Positions 45,675-55,434 of a stretch of DNA of 64,000 bases are shown here, one piece after another. The first letter of the stretch is position 1. The number at the start of each line of letters is the position of its first letter. Where the stretch lies: NCBI RefSeq assembly GCF_046237015.1, contig NZ_JBJYIN010000005.1, positions 124,001 through 188,000 of the forward strand. The letters are read 5' to 3'. The position numbers and the translations under genes are program-made. Source of the stretch: JBJYIN01 sp046237015. Lineage in GTDB: Bacteria > Pseudomonadota > Gammaproteobacteria > Enterobacterales > Enterobacteriaceae. The notes under the pieces were generated by a model, which had not been told where the DNA came from, did not search any database, and was given only the letters and a program-made list of their open reading frames with translations.

Positions 45675-46712
45675 ATGTCACACCACTGGTGGAAGGATCT
45701 TCTTGATCGAAATAACCGTTGGCAAGGATTAGAACTGTATAAACAGGCCGATTCTGCAACAACATCGGCAATGGAAATGCGCAGTGGTCATAATGGCCGT
45801 ATGGCACTGTACATTCGTGAAATACCGTTATTCTGGGCCTCAATGCTGAATGATCATTCCGGTGTCTGGCTGGTGATGAACGACGCTCATTCAGATCAGC
45901 AAGCGCTGTTGCCGCCGGTGACATCACAAGACGTAGAATGGATTCAACGTCGCGGCGCGTCAGCATGGAGCAGCGAATGGTGTCGTTATTTTGCTCGTCG
46001 TCTGCTGGACGCTCCTGTCCCGCTACTGTCCGCCAGACGCTGGTTGTTACGCCCCATGTTTCCCGTCACGCCGACTGCACCATATCCCCTCGAACAAAAG
46101 CAGCCAATCGAACGTTGGCATTTCCAAACGCCACCCAGTACAAATAATATCAACTGTAACTGGACACTCTACGGTGAAAATTTTCCCGATCTCACCACTC
46201 CCGAACGTATTTCGTTGGTGGATTGGTGGTGGGGTGAAGATCGACTCCTTGGGCGATACCCCATTAAACAGGAAACAGGACGACTGAAGTGGTGGCGTAA
46301 AAAATGCAGAGAAGGTACTTTACCGCCTATTTTAGTATGGTATATCGCAGGGTTGGCATCATTTATTATCCTCGATGGTCACTATCGTTTACAGGCCGCC
46401 ATTGAAGAGAAAATACCGCCTCAGTTTCTCGTACTCAGCGAGTTCAGTGAGCAAACATTCAAATCGGATCCTGAACATCAAACAAGGGTGTTACAAGCGC
46501 TAGAAAGACAACAGTTACACCGTCCTGATTGCAATATTGATGGCATCAATCAAACGCTAATCAATCTCTATGATACTCGCTATTTTTATGCCCCAACCTA
46601 TAGTCGTGCCGTGCTTGGCAAAGGTGAATCCTGGGAACAAGAAGTCACGGACTATTTGCATAAACATCGGGCTGACGATTATCAGGAAAAGATTATACGT
46701 CGCATAACCTAG
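45675..46712 (+). CDS. Orphan protein with ParB/Srx-like motif
   Basis: 345-aa Trp-rich protein of unknown function. Residues about 220-255 (LPPILVWYIAGLASFIILDG, then HYRLQAAIE) match the ParB/sulfiredoxin-type core, with the DGHYR box in place of DGHHR. ParB-like domains hydrolyse CTP or ATP or act as nucleases, but the rest of this protein is unlike ParB and no HTH is apparent. ATG 45675 has AAGGA upstream. It stands next to the AbiE-like pair and RNA-like element, so a defence role is possible but unproven. Confidence 0.55.
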   Translation: MSHHWWKDLLDRNNRWQGLELYKQADSATTSAMEMRSGHNGRMALYIREIPLFWASMLNDHSGVWLVMNDAHSDQQALLPPVTSQDVEWIQRRGASAWSSEWCRYFARRLLDAPVPLLSARRWLLRPMFPVTPTAPYPLEQKQPIERWHFQTPPSTNNINCNWTLYGENFPDLTTPERISLVDWWWGEDRLLGRYPIKQETGRLKWWRKKCREGTLPPILVWYIAGLASFIILDGHYRLQAAIEEKIPPQFLVLSEFSEQTFKSDPEHQTRVLQALERQQLHRPDCNIDGINQTLINLYDTRYFYAPTYSRAVLGKGESWEQEVTDYLHKHRADDYQEKIIRRIT

Positions 46713-46714
46713 CC

Positions 46715-47056
46715 TATACCCAAAATAATTCGAGTTGCATGACAAAACGTTAGCGTTTTGAACAACGCTCTGCGTTGACCCTTTAGGGCAAGGCCCATTT
46801 ATGGCCTTGTAACGCGGCAAGTGAGGGACAAATTCGTCGGGAACGAATTTGACCAGCCTTTGGCTGGCCTTCGGTGAGAGACAGGATGTCTCTCATTTAA
46901 TCCCGATGAGCTTACTTGAGTAAGTGATTCGGGTGACAAATCTGCCGGGAGCAGATTTGAACGCGGCTTGCAGCGGCCCCAACGGGGCGAGGCTCATGGA
47001 TGAGCCGAGTAATGAGCGCAGCCAACGCACAAGCAACTTGAAGTATGAAAGGTATA
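46715..47056. repeat. MITE-like interspersed repeat, long form (copy 2)
   Basis: 342-bp relative of the element at 7986-8326 with the same terminal inverted repeats and collinear internal hairpins (GACAAATTCGTCGGGAACGA is shared). It starts 3 bp after the ParB-like stop codon and could also serve as a 3' end structure. Confidence 0.75.
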
Positions 47057-47117
47057 ATGGGAAACATCACCAATAACGGTTAAATGATTTGTGTCGTAAA
47101 TAGAATCATTTTAGCGT

Positions 47118-47128
47118 GAAACGGTTTC
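47118..47128. promoter_or_regulatory. Palindrome upstream of the IclR-type regulator
   Basis: GAAAC-G-GTTTC, 110 bp before the regulator. The shape recalls operators of IclR-family proteins such as KdgR. Possible autoregulatory site; evidence is only symmetry and position. Confidence 0.3.
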
Positions 47129-47238
47129 GATAATGACACGATCGGTCTGAAATGCCCAAAAGTAGCAAATTGATTTACCCAGACTGACGTAGTACCATTC
47201 AAAAATTCCCTTTTCCCTCATAAGCAGTTGGTTTTCTT

Positions 47239-47997
47239 ATGCCAATCATCCAATCGGTAGAACGAGCTTTACGCATTCTGGACCTTTTCGACGAATACAA
47301 TGTTGAGATCAAAATTACCGATATTAGTACCCAGATGGGTTTACATAAAAGTACGCTGCATTCGTTGCTAAAAACATTACAGGTTGCGGGTTATATCGAT
47401 CAAAACCGGGAAAATGGCAAATACCGATTAGGTATGAAGTTGGTTGAACGCGGTAATCTGGTCGTTAACTCCATCGATATTCGTGAAAAGGCACGCAGTT
47501 ATCTGCTGGATCTCGCCTCACAAACCGGCCAAACCACGCATCTGGCTATCCTTGATGGCAAAGAAGGTGTGTACGTCGACAAAGTGGAAGGCAAGCTGGC
47601 TGTCATCACGTTCTCACGCATTGGACGACGTTTACCTATTCACGCAACGGCCATTGGGAAAGTGCTGCTGGCATTCAATCCTGAGAATGAAGTTAACACG
47701 CTATTGCAAGATTACAATTTCACCCAACAAACACCCAATACCATTCTCAATAAAGAAGCCTACCTGAAAGAACTTGAGTTTGTACGTCAGAATGGCTATG
47801 CCTTAGATAATCAGGAAAACGAGCAAGGTGTGCGCTGTATTTCTGTTCCGATAAGAAACCACGCGGGCCATATCATCGCGGCAATCAGTATGTCCACGCT
47901 GACTAATCGCGTTTCTGAAACAGAGTTCAACGATTACATTGAATTAATGAAAACCGCCTCCAAAGCACTATCTCAGCGACTGGGTTACGAAGGCTGA
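47239..47997 (+). CDS. xynR: IclR-family regulator, XynR-like
   Basis: 252-aa IclR regulator, the same length as E. coli XynR (YagI), the D-xylonate-responsive repressor. The N-terminus MPIIQSVERALRILDLF, the HTH (DISTQMGLHKSTLHSLLKTL) and YRLGMKLVERG are very similar to XynR as I remember it. The C-terminal effector domain has GRRLPIHATAIGKVLLAF. The GntP permease, YjhG-type dehydratase and YjhH-type aldolase nearby are the expected targets. The symbol is given by similarity. Confidence 0.75.
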   Translation: MPIIQSVERALRILDLFDEYNVEIKITDISTQMGLHKSTLHSLLKTLQVAGYIDQNRENGKYRLGMKLVERGNLVVNSIDIREKARSYLLDLASQTGQTTHLAILDGKEGVYVDKVEGKLAVITFSRIGRRLPIHATAIGKVLLAFNPENEVNTLLQDYNFTQQTPNTILNKEAYLKELEFVRQNGYALDNQENEQGVRCISVPIRNHAGHIIAAISMSTLTNRVSETEFNDYIELMKTASKALSQRLGYEG

Positions 47998-48319
47998 AAT
48001 CACTAGGCACGTTGTACTGAACGGGCTAATAACCTATTCATCGTGATCAACGCAAGAAGCACAGGGGAATGGATGCCAACAAGTGCTTCATCCCGTGCTT
48101 CCACGATATTGGCATAATCGATAGCCTGACATCGTCCTAAATGCCTCTACCCTCTCCTCTTTATTTCCTCCGCCCAATACATTTCTCTGTCAATTTCACT
48201 GGTTGGGTCTTTTTTCTCATCAGGTTCATGTACCATGCTTCGTCGGCTGTCTGCCCTCGTTCCGGGAGATCGGCAGCGACACAAAATAAAACACAACAAA
48301 GTTATAAGGAATCCTGATC
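47998..48319. other. Intergenic region between xynR-like and BASS genes
   Basis: 322 bp without a convincing gene. On the minus strand about 48005-48142 is open and reads like protein (AIDYANIVEARDEAL), without a start codon or ribosome site. It might be a gene remnant but no family is recognised. The right end holds the AAGGA ribosome site of the transporter. Confidence 0.35.
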
Positions 48320-49243
48320 ATGCTCGCCAAAATGACCCGACTGTTCCCTCTGTGGGCTGTCTTACTGTCGGTTGCTGCGTACTATTCTCCTACAACCTTT
48401 ATTGGCATTGGCCCTTGGGTTAGCTCATTGCTCATGCTCATTATGTTTGGTATGGGAGTCACATTAAATATTGGCGATTTCAAACGCGTCTTGGTTCGAC
48501 CTGCGCCGGTAATTGCGGGTACCTTTCTGCACTATTTGGTTATGCCATTAGCTGCCTGGGGATTGGCAAAACTGTTCCAGATGCCGCCCGACCTCTCTGC
48601 TGGCATGATCTTAGTGGGGAGCGTTGCCAGCGGCACAGCATCTAACGTCATGATCTATTTGGCAAAGGGAGATGTCGCGCTATCAGTAACGATTTCATCG
48701 GTATCAGCGCTGGTTGGCGTGTTTGCGACACCGCTTCTGACACGCTTCTATGTCGATACGCAGATTCAGGTAGATGTCGTCGGTATGCTACTCAGCATTG
48801 TGAAAATTGTGGTGATTCCTATCGGACTAGGCCTGATTATTCATCACTCGATGAATTCGGTAGTAAAACGTATTGAACCTTATCTACCCGCATTTTCCAT
48901 GCTCTGCATTTTGCTGATCATCAGTGCTGTGGTTGCCGGTAGCCAGAGCTTTATTGGTTCCGTTGGTCTGGTCGTCATCATCGCGGTCATCTTACACAAT
49001 GCTATCGGCCTACTCGGTGGTTATTGGGGAGGCAAGCTGTTCGGCTTTGATGAGTCCACCTGCCGTACTCTGGCATTGGAAGTCGGCATGCAAAACTCCG
49101 GTTTGGCCGCAACGCTTGGCAAACTCTATTTCTCACCATTGGCTGCCCTGCCAGGCGCACTGTTTTCCGTATGGCATAACCTTTCTGGTTCACTACTGGC
49201 AGGTTACTGGTCCGGTAAAGCGATTAAGTCTGAAAAGAAGTAA
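48320..49243 (+). CDS. Bile acid:sodium symporter family transporter, PanS-like
   Basis: 307-aa membrane protein with about nine or ten segments, of the BASS family. Signature segments: MFGMGVTLNIGDFKRVL, GSVASGTASNVMIYLAKGDVALS and ALEVGMQNSGLAATL. Close to PanS-type carriers, which take up ketopantoate and pantoate with sodium; other BASS members carry other organic anions. It might import a sugar acid for the adjacent catabolic genes. AAGGA precedes the ATG. Confidence 0.82.
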   Translation: MLAKMTRLFPLWAVLLSVAAYYSPTTFIGIGPWVSSLLMLIMFGMGVTLNIGDFKRVLVRPAPVIAGTFLHYLVMPLAAWGLAKLFQMPPDLSAGMILVGSVASGTASNVMIYLAKGDVALSVTISSVSALVGVFATPLLTRFYVDTQIQVDVVGMLLSIVKIVVIPIGLGLIIHHSMNSVVKRIEPYLPAFSMLCILLIISAVVAGSQSFIGSVGLVVIIAVILHNAIGLLGGYWGGKLFGFDESTCRTLALEVGMQNSGLAATLGKLYFSPLAALPGALFSVWHNLSGSLLAGYWSGKAIKSEKK

Positions 49244-49396
49244 TAAAGCAATCTGGGGTAATGGGCTGACGATGAAAGCGCTTCAACTATAGCCTGATAA
49301 CAATTCTCACCCAATAACAATCCTCAACCCGATAACAATCCGCCCTTCTGCTGAAGGACGGATTGCCAGAGTGATCTTACCACCCGCCAACCAAAC

Positions 49397-50743
49397 TCAA
49401 ATCACCATATTTAACATCAAAATGAATGCCAGACCGAAAACGGAAACTAGCGTGGACAGCAAAGTCCAGGTAGCGAACGTTTCTTTCATGGTTAATCCGA
49501 AGTATTCCTTGATCATCCAAAAACCGGCATCATTCACATGAGAGGCAATTGCGCTCCCGGCTCCTGTCGCCAGAGTGACCAATGCCAGATTTGCATCACT
49601 CTGTGCCAGTGTAGGGATTACCAATCCAGCAGTAGAAATTGCGGCAACGGTCGCAGACCCAAGAGAGATACGCAGAATTGCGGCAACGCCCCAGGCCAGA
49701 AGAATAGGCGACGCTGATGTACCGGAAAACAGTGCTGCAACGTACGTCCCAACGCCACCGTCAATCAATACCTGCTTGAATGCGCCACCGCCCCCAATGA
49801 TCAATAGCATCATCCCAATACCAGCAGCCGCAGAGCTACAGGAGGACATCAAGTCTTTTACGGCAATATTTCGTGACAATCCCATTGAATAAATGGCAAA
49901 CAGCAAAGAGATGATCATCGCGACAGAGGCATCACCGAGAAATTTAATCACGTTGATCAATAAATTATCGGCTAATCCTATTTCCTGCTGAACCATCGAT
50001 ATCACGGTAGAGATCGACATCAATATCACAGGTAACATAGCGGTAAATAAGCTGATGCCAAATCCCGGCGTTTCTTCAATATCAAATGTCTTTTGCTGGC
50101 CTAAGGAATCAATATTCCCAACTTTATTAAAGCCTTCTGGAACAATTTTCTTTGCAAACTTATTAAATACCGGGCCACAAATAACGACCGTCGGTGCACC
50201 GACAATGATGCCATAAAATAATACGGTACCAATATCTGCGCCATATTCACCCGCGATCATGGTTGGCCCTGGGTGCGGTGGCAAAAACCCATGCGTCACC
50301 AGCAAAGCGGAAATCATAGGGATACCAAGGTGCAGAATAGAAACCTTTAACTGTCGCGACATGGTAAACAGGATAGGAATCAACAGCACCAATCCTACTT
50401 CAAAGAATAACGCGATCCCGACAATAAACGACGCAATCACTACCGCCCATTGGATATGGCGTTCACCAAACCGATTAATCAACGTAACAGCTATACGATG
50501 AGCACCGCCAGCATCCGCAATAAGTCGCCCCAACATGGCACCGACGCCGAAGATCAGCGCGATATGCCCTAATGTCCCTCCGAGCCCTTTTTCAATAGAT
50601 TTCACGACACCATTAAGTGGAATACCTAACGCCAGCGCGACACCAAATGCGACGATAAGCAAGGACACAAAGGTATTTAACTTCAACTTCATAATTAATA
50701 TTAGCAGGAAAAAAATCCCGATACAGACAATAAATAAAGGCAT
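49397..50743 (-). CDS. GntP-family gluconate/sugar-acid permease
   Basis: 448-aa inner-membrane permease with about 12-14 hydrophobic segments, normal GntP length. Typical GntP segments include HGFLPPHPGPTMIAGEYGAD and the C-terminal GSAIASHVNDAGFWMIKEYF. It imports gluconate-like acids with protons. Downstream of the dehydratase and aldolase on the same strand, it is the likely D-xylonate or related pentonate uptake system, though 395 bp separate it from the dehydratase. Confidence 0.92.
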   Translation of the reverse strand: MPLFIVCIGIFFLLILIMKLKLNTFVSLLIVAFGVALALGIPLNGVVKSIEKGLGGTLGHIALIFGVGAMLGRLIADAGGAHRIAVTLINRFGERHIQWAVVIASFIVGIALFFEVGLVLLIPILFTMSRQLKVSILHLGIPMISALLVTHGFLPPHPGPTMIAGEYGADIGTVLFYGIIVGAPTVVICGPVFNKFAKKIVPEGFNKVGNIDSLGQQKTFDIEETPGFGISLFTAMLPVILMSISTVISMVQQEIGLADNLLINVIKFLGDASVAMIISLLFAIYSMGLSRNIAVKDLMSSCSSAAAGIGMMLLIIGGGGAFKQVLIDGGVGTYVAALFSGTSASPILLAWGVAAILRISLGSATVAAISTAGLVIPTLAQSDANLALVTLATGAGSAIASHVNDAGFWMIKEYFGLTMKETFATWTLLSTLVSVFGLAFILMLNMVI

Positions 50744-51138
50744 CTTATTAGCTCCAACTTTTATATTATTAAGGCAAGATAGACTTCCGTTTTTATATTT
50801 CCCTGGTATTCAGACCATTCATTCATGACACATGACATACAACTATCCTCTGCGCCTAATAAAATTGAGGCACAGAGCATTAGCCAGATTAATTAAGACT
50901 ACTATTCAAACTGTTGTTCAAACTATCAAATCATACTTTGCATTGCCAGTGATTGATTATGTTCAAATCGAACTCTGGCAAATTTATCACCTGAATTATT
51001 TGGGTGTAGAGTATAAAGCTAAACCACACTTTATTATCAAATCACATAATCAACTTACTCTTATTACCGTAGACTCAATAAAATCTACGGTAATATATAA
51101 CGTTAATTTTTTATTAATTAAAAACTATGTTGTCGAGC
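50744..51138. other. Intergenic region between GntP and YjhG genes
   Basis: 395 bp, AT-rich. It contains a 12-bp perfect hairpin with arms at 51062-51073 and 51084-51095 (TACCGTAGA/TCTACGGTA inside). This hairpin lies 44 bp after the dehydratase stop on the minus strand and may be a terminator or processing stem limiting expression of the permease. A plus-strand reading frame at 50832-51158 looks spurious. No other element recognised. Confidence 0.5.
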
Positions 51139-53106
51139 CTATTTATTTAATGCTTTAACACCAGCTTGTAATACTTCGATAATTTTATCGGTATCATAAA
51201 TACATCCCGTCCATGTTCCACCACTGGCCGCCTGTAATGCCGCCCATAGACGCGTATCATCCGGTAAGTCAGGATGCGCACTCAGATCAGGATGCGCTTC
51301 ACGTTTCGCCAACTCTTCAGCGCCTTCATCCGGCGTCAGCGGTTTGTCGTCAGTACCAATAAAGTTGATAGAACCGGATAATTTTTGACGATCAACAATG
51401 ATTTCAATGATATCGCCGTTACGCAGTTTACCAATTGGTCCCCCTACCAGCGCTTCCGGACCAACATGCCCGATACAGGCTCCCGTTGATACGCCAGAGA
51501 AACGGGCATCGGTAATCAGTGAGACATGTTTGCCATAGGGTAAATGCTTCAGCGCGGAGGTAACCTGATAAGTTTCCTCCATACCAGTACCGGATGGCCC
51601 GCCACCGATAATCACCATGATATCGCCTTCATGGACCTGACCATGCTTAATGGCTTTGATCGCTAATTCTTCGGAAGTAAAGACGCTGGCCTTTCCGGTA
51701 TGCCGATAGACGCCATCCTCCCCGACCACCGAATCATCAATCGCAGTTGATTTAATAACAGACCCTTCCGGCGCAATATTGCCGACTGGGAACGTAATGG
51801 TCGATGTCAAGCCACGAGTACGTGCTTGCGTTGGGCTCATAATCACCTCATCCGGGTGAATGCCATCCAACTCTAACAAACGTTCGCGGAAGATTCTGCG
51901 ACGATCGGACGTTTCCCACCACGCCAAGTTGTCACCCACCGTTTCGCCAGTGACCGTCATCGCATCTTCATGCAACAGCCCCAACGCACGCAGATGCAGC
52001 ATGACTTCCGGTACGCCGCCCGCTAAAAATGCGCGAACCGTCGGATGGTAGACTGGCCCGTTAGGCAATACGCTAACCAGACGCGGCACGCGACGGTTGA
52101 TTGTCGTCCACTCATCTACCCCTGGAACACGACAACCGGCAGCATGAGCAATCGCCGGAATATGCAGCAGGAGATTGGTCGATCCCCCAAATGCCGCATG
52201 GACCGTCATCGCGTTTTCAATAGCTTTATCCGTTATGATATCGCGAGTGGTTAGCCCTTTATGCTCCAGCGTAAGCACCGCACGTGCCGACTGACGAGCA
52301 ATTTCCAACCAAACGGCCTGTCCAGAAGGCGCAAGCGCAGAGTGCGGCAACGCCAATCCCAGACCTTCAGCAACCACTTGTGACGTGCCAGCCGTACCAA
52401 GGAACTGACATCCGCCGCCAGGCGAAGCACATGCCCGACAACCCAGCATCGCCGCTTCTTCCAGCGTCAAATCCTGGTTAGCGAAACGTGCGCCGATGGT
52501 TTGTACTTTACCGGCATCTTCACCGTGCGTGGGCGGCAGCGTGGCCCCGCCGGGAACAATGATAGTTGGCAAAGCATGCATGGATGACAGCGCGATCATC
52601 ATGGCAGGCAAACCCTTATCACAGGTAGCGACGCCAATAACGGCTTTGCGGGTAGGGAGAGAACGAATCAGACGGCGAAACACCATCGCGGCATCGTTAC
52701 GGTACGGCAAAGAATCAAACATACCGGTCGTGCCCTGAGAACGACCATCGCAAGGATCGCTAATATAGCCAGCAAAAGGGACGCCACGGTGCAGAGCCAC
52801 TTCTTCAGCAGCAGCACGCATTTGCAAACCAATTTCCCAGTGTCCCGTGTGATAGCCTAACGCAACTGGCTTACCATCAGCATCACGGATCCCGCCCTGC
52901 GTACCCAGGATGAGGACTTCACTACCCAATAGCTTGTTCGGATCCCATCCCATACCCGCATTGAGCGTCAGGCCGAAAATATGGCCACTCGGTGAATCAA
53001 TCAACATTTCCGGAGTGAGTGGCAGCGCACCCTGCGGACCTTCTGCATGCGTCTGAACGTTATAGATCTGCGCATTGTCTTGATTAAAGATCGTATTAAT
53101 AGACAT
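51139..53106 (-). CDS. yjhG: YjhG/YagF-type D-xylonate dehydratase
   Basis: 655-aa iron-sulfur dehydratase of the IlvD/Edd family, exactly the length of E. coli YjhG. Iron-sulfur cysteines are in DPCDGRSQGT, VATCDKGLPAM and GCRACASPGGGCQF. ATG 53106 is chosen: the extra residues of the longer frame are not family-like. It dehydrates D-xylonate (or a related aldonate) to the 2-keto-3-deoxy acid, which the aldolase gene upstream would split. 101 bp separate it from that gene on the same strand. Confidence 0.92.
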   Translation of the reverse strand: MSINTIFNQDNAQIYNVQTHAEGPQGALPLTPEMLIDSPSGHIFGLTLNAGMGWDPNKLLGSEVLILGTQGGIRDADGKPVALGYHTGHWEIGLQMRAAAEEVALHRGVPFAGYISDPCDGRSQGTTGMFDSLPYRNDAAMVFRRLIRSLPTRKAVIGVATCDKGLPAMMIALSSMHALPTIIVPGGATLPPTHGEDAGKVQTIGARFANQDLTLEEAAMLGCRACASPGGGCQFLGTAGTSQVVAEGLGLALPHSALAPSGQAVWLEIARQSARAVLTLEHKGLTTRDIITDKAIENAMTVHAAFGGSTNLLLHIPAIAHAAGCRVPGVDEWTTINRRVPRLVSVLPNGPVYHPTVRAFLAGGVPEVMLHLRALGLLHEDAMTVTGETVGDNLAWWETSDRRRIFRERLLELDGIHPDEVIMSPTQARTRGLTSTITFPVGNIAPEGSVIKSTAIDDSVVGEDGVYRHTGKASVFTSEELAIKAIKHGQVHEGDIMVIIGGGPSGTGMEETYQVTSALKHLPYGKHVSLITDARFSGVSTGACIGHVGPEALVGGPIGKLRNGDIIEIIVDRQKLSGSINFIGTDDKPLTPDEGAEELAKREAHPDLSAHPDLPDDTRLWAALQAASGGTWTGCIYDTDKIIEVLQAGVKALNK

Positions 53107-53207
53107 GGCTTCTTCACTTATCTTTATAGAATGAAAATCACTGTTTACCCTGGGTAACAGCAATCACGACAGTATGCTCAATATAAAAAACGATCGGCGA
53201 TTCGCGA

Positions 53208-54122
53208 CTACTTTGGTAACAGACCAGCATCCACCAGCGTCTGCCGAACCTGTGCTTTCTGGGCGTCATTCAGCGGCTGCGTTGGTGGCAAGCAGAACGT
53301 CGAAATATCCAACCCAACTAACCGCATAGCTTCTTTCACTACATTGACGAAAGGACTGTCAATTTGATAAAGGCGCGGCAATTGCAGGATGGTTTTATGC
53401 ATCTCACCAGCGCGAGCCAAATCGCCATCACAAATAGCCCGATAAATACCGACGGATAACTCCGGTGCAAAATTACCGCTGGCGGAAATCGCACCGTCCC
53501 CTCCCATCAACATCGTATTCAACAGATGATCGTCAAATCCGCAGAACACGCTGAAATTAGGATGTGCAGATTTCACGGTGGTAATCATGTCACGCAGATG
53601 CGCAACCGAATCAATGGTGTCTTTAATACCGACAATATTGTCATTGGCATCTGCCAGTCGTTTCACTAAATCTGGATACAGATCCTGCCCAGTAAGTTTC
53701 GGGAAGTTATACAGGATCACGGGCAACGTGACGGCCTTGGCAATCGAACGGTAATATCCCATCAGATTTTCTTCGGTGATTTGCCAGTAATAGGGATTAA
53801 TAGCAACAATCGCATCAGCCCCAACTTCCTGGGCGTGTTGGCTCAATGCCACAGCCTCACGTGTATTTGTGCTACCCACACCAATCAAGACAGGCACACG
53901 ATGGTCTACCATACGCACAACGGCTTCGGTTAATGCCATACGTTCCTGTGCTGACATTTGCGAAAACTCACCGCCCGTACCGAGGAAAAACAAGCCATTC
54001 ACACCCGCAGTAACCAAGTGATCAATCACACGCTGCATCCCTGCTTCATCCAGCGAACCATCGGCAGCAAAGATCGAAGACACCGGTGGAATGATTCCGG
54101 CAAATTTTGTGGCAAATCCCAT
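53208..54122 (-). CDS. 2-keto-3-deoxy-aldonate aldolase, YjhH/YagE type
   Basis: 304-aa DapA-superfamily class I aldolase. The Schiff-base lysine is in NIVGIKDTIDS near residue 165 and the catalytic Tyr in VILYNFPKLTG near 140. GTGGEFSQM is the substrate loop. YjhH and YagE cleave 2-keto-3-deoxy-D-pentonate to pyruvate and glycolaldehyde; location beside the YjhG-type dehydratase supports that reaction. First gene of the minus-strand set. Confidence 0.9.
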   Translation of the reverse strand: MGFATKFAGIIPPVSSIFAADGSLDEAGMQRVIDHLVTAGVNGLFFLGTGGEFSQMSAQERMALTEAVVRMVDHRVPVLIGVGSTNTREAVALSQHAQEVGADAIVAINPYYWQITEENLMGYYRSIAKAVTLPVILYNFPKLTGQDLYPDLVKRLADANDNIVGIKDTIDSVAHLRDMITTVKSAHPNFSVFCGFDDHLLNTMLMGGDGAISASGNFAPELSVGIYRAICDGDLARAGEMHKTILQLPRLYQIDSPFVNVVKEAMRLVGLDISTFCLPPTQPLNDAQKAQVRQTLVDAGLLPK

Positions 54123-54213
54123 TTACTTCTCCTTACAGCATCAAATATCAAGGAAGGAAGGCGCCGCACGTCAGCAAATGCTAATGGCCTCATGACAAAC
54201 GCTTCGTTTATTT

Positions 54214-54232
54214 TGTTTTACATTATAAAACA
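54214..54232. promoter_or_regulatory. Candidate operator upstream of the aldolase gene
   Basis: TGTTTTA-CATTA-TAAAACA, a perfect inverted repeat 92 bp upstream of the YjhH-type start codon in an AT-rich promoter region. It may be the target of the XynR-like regulator. The rest of the 360-bp gap (54123-54482) shows nothing recognisable. Confidence 0.45.
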
Positions 54233-54482
54233 CAATTCTATATTACATAACAGAAATGCTAGCACCGCAGTTTATGATGAGTAAATAACCGGCTGAGGAC
54301 AGAGTTAAGAAATGGTCACTGGATCACAGAATGCATGTCAGGAAATGAAATTTTCAGGAAGACGAGATCCGCAGCGGAAAACGAACACAACACGTTGAGT
54401 AAACCGCGGGCATATATCAGCACGCGGCTCGTGACCGTAGAAACAATGAGGAGGGAGTCGGGGAGTGTCTCCCCCAACTGCG

Positions 54483-55298
54483 TTAAACCAATTTCAGATG
54501 AAAAGGCTGAGCCTTAAGCTGGGCTTGCACGTCAGGAGGTAACCCTGTATCGGTGACAATATCGGTTAGGTCCGTAAGCGGTGCGACACAGAACAGAGAG
54601 TAAGCACCGTATTTACTGCTATCAGCCAGCAATACCCGTCGGCTGGCATTCAGGCCAAGATCCTGCTTTACGCCTGCCTTTTCCTCGGTCGGCGTCGTGA
54701 TGCCTTTTTCCAGGCTCCATGAATTACAGCTAATAAAAGCGATATCGGGATAAATGCTACGCAGCAGACGACGACCATGCTCGCCAATACATGACTGGCT
54801 GCTATCGTCAATGCGACCACCGATAATGGTCACCTCAATCTGTTTAAATTCGGACAAAAATAGTGCAATTTGCAAGTCAGCGGTAATCACACGTAACGGT
54901 AAATGCGTCAGATTACGAGCCAACTCCAGCATGGTAGTGCCCGCATCCAACACCACGGCACTTCCCGGTTGAACCAGCGTGGCGGCATAACGCGCGATCG
55001 ACTGCTTCTCCTGCAAATTACGTTGCAGTTTCTCATTGGTTGTCGGCTGAGAGGGAATGAAACGATTAAGCGTAACGCCGCCATGGCTGCGACTAATCAC
55101 TCCCTGTTCGTCCAATTTGATCAGATCGCGACGGATCGTCGCAGGGGAAGCATCAATGACGGAAACTAATTCATCTACCGTTACCAGATTATGACTCTTC
55201 AGATAGTCCATAATCTGATCCAGACGGCTTTGCCCTGTCACTTTCTCTCCGCTTATGCGCAAAGCATCGCTCAATGTTTTCTCCTCGACGATGTGCAT
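54483..55298 (-). CDS. DeoR/GlpR-family transcriptional regulator
   Basis: 271-aa repressor. HTH segment VDELVSVIDASPATIRRDLIKLDEQGV and SRSHGGVTL, then the DeoR sensor domain (LDAGTTMLELAR, IGGRIDDSS). ATG 55298 is chosen because AAGGG lies eight bases upstream. It is co-directional with the pdxA2-like and kinase genes just upstream, an arrangement seen with D-threonate catabolic genes, and is probably their regulator. Confidence 0.87.
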   Translation of the reverse strand: MHIVEEKTLSDALRISGEKVTGQSRLDQIMDYLKSHNLVTVDELVSVIDASPATIRRDLIKLDEQGVISRSHGGVTLNRFIPSQPTTNEKLQRNLQEKQSIARYAATLVQPGSAVVLDAGTTMLELARNLTHLPLRVITADLQIALFLSEFKQIEVTIIGGRIDDSSQSCIGEHGRRLLRSIYPDIAFISCNSWSLEKGITTPTEEKAGVKQDLGLNASRRVLLADSSKYGAYSLFCVAPLTDLTDIVTDTGLPPDVQAQLKAQPFHLKLV

Positions 55299-55434
55299 CC
55301 ATTTAACCCTTAGATGCCGATAAAACGACAACACGATTATCTCACGCAAGGGAGACATGACGTCTCCCTACACCCGCTCTTATTATCTCTGGATTGATGG
55401 CTCTCGTCGTGAGAAGCCTGTCACTAAGCGTAAA

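Noticed and set aside
48005..48142. Minus-strand open stretch resembling the C-terminus of a protein
   Set aside because: No start codon or ribosome site and no family recognised; noted only as a possible remnant.
48235..48423. 62-aa plus-strand frame ahead of the BASS gene
   Set aside because: It overlaps the start of the transporter in another frame and lacks a ribosome site of its own.
50832..51158. 108-aa plus-strand frame between the GntP and YjhG genes
   Set aside because: No ribosome site, low-complexity AT-rich composition, and it overlaps the convergent dehydratase 3' end; no family resemblance.
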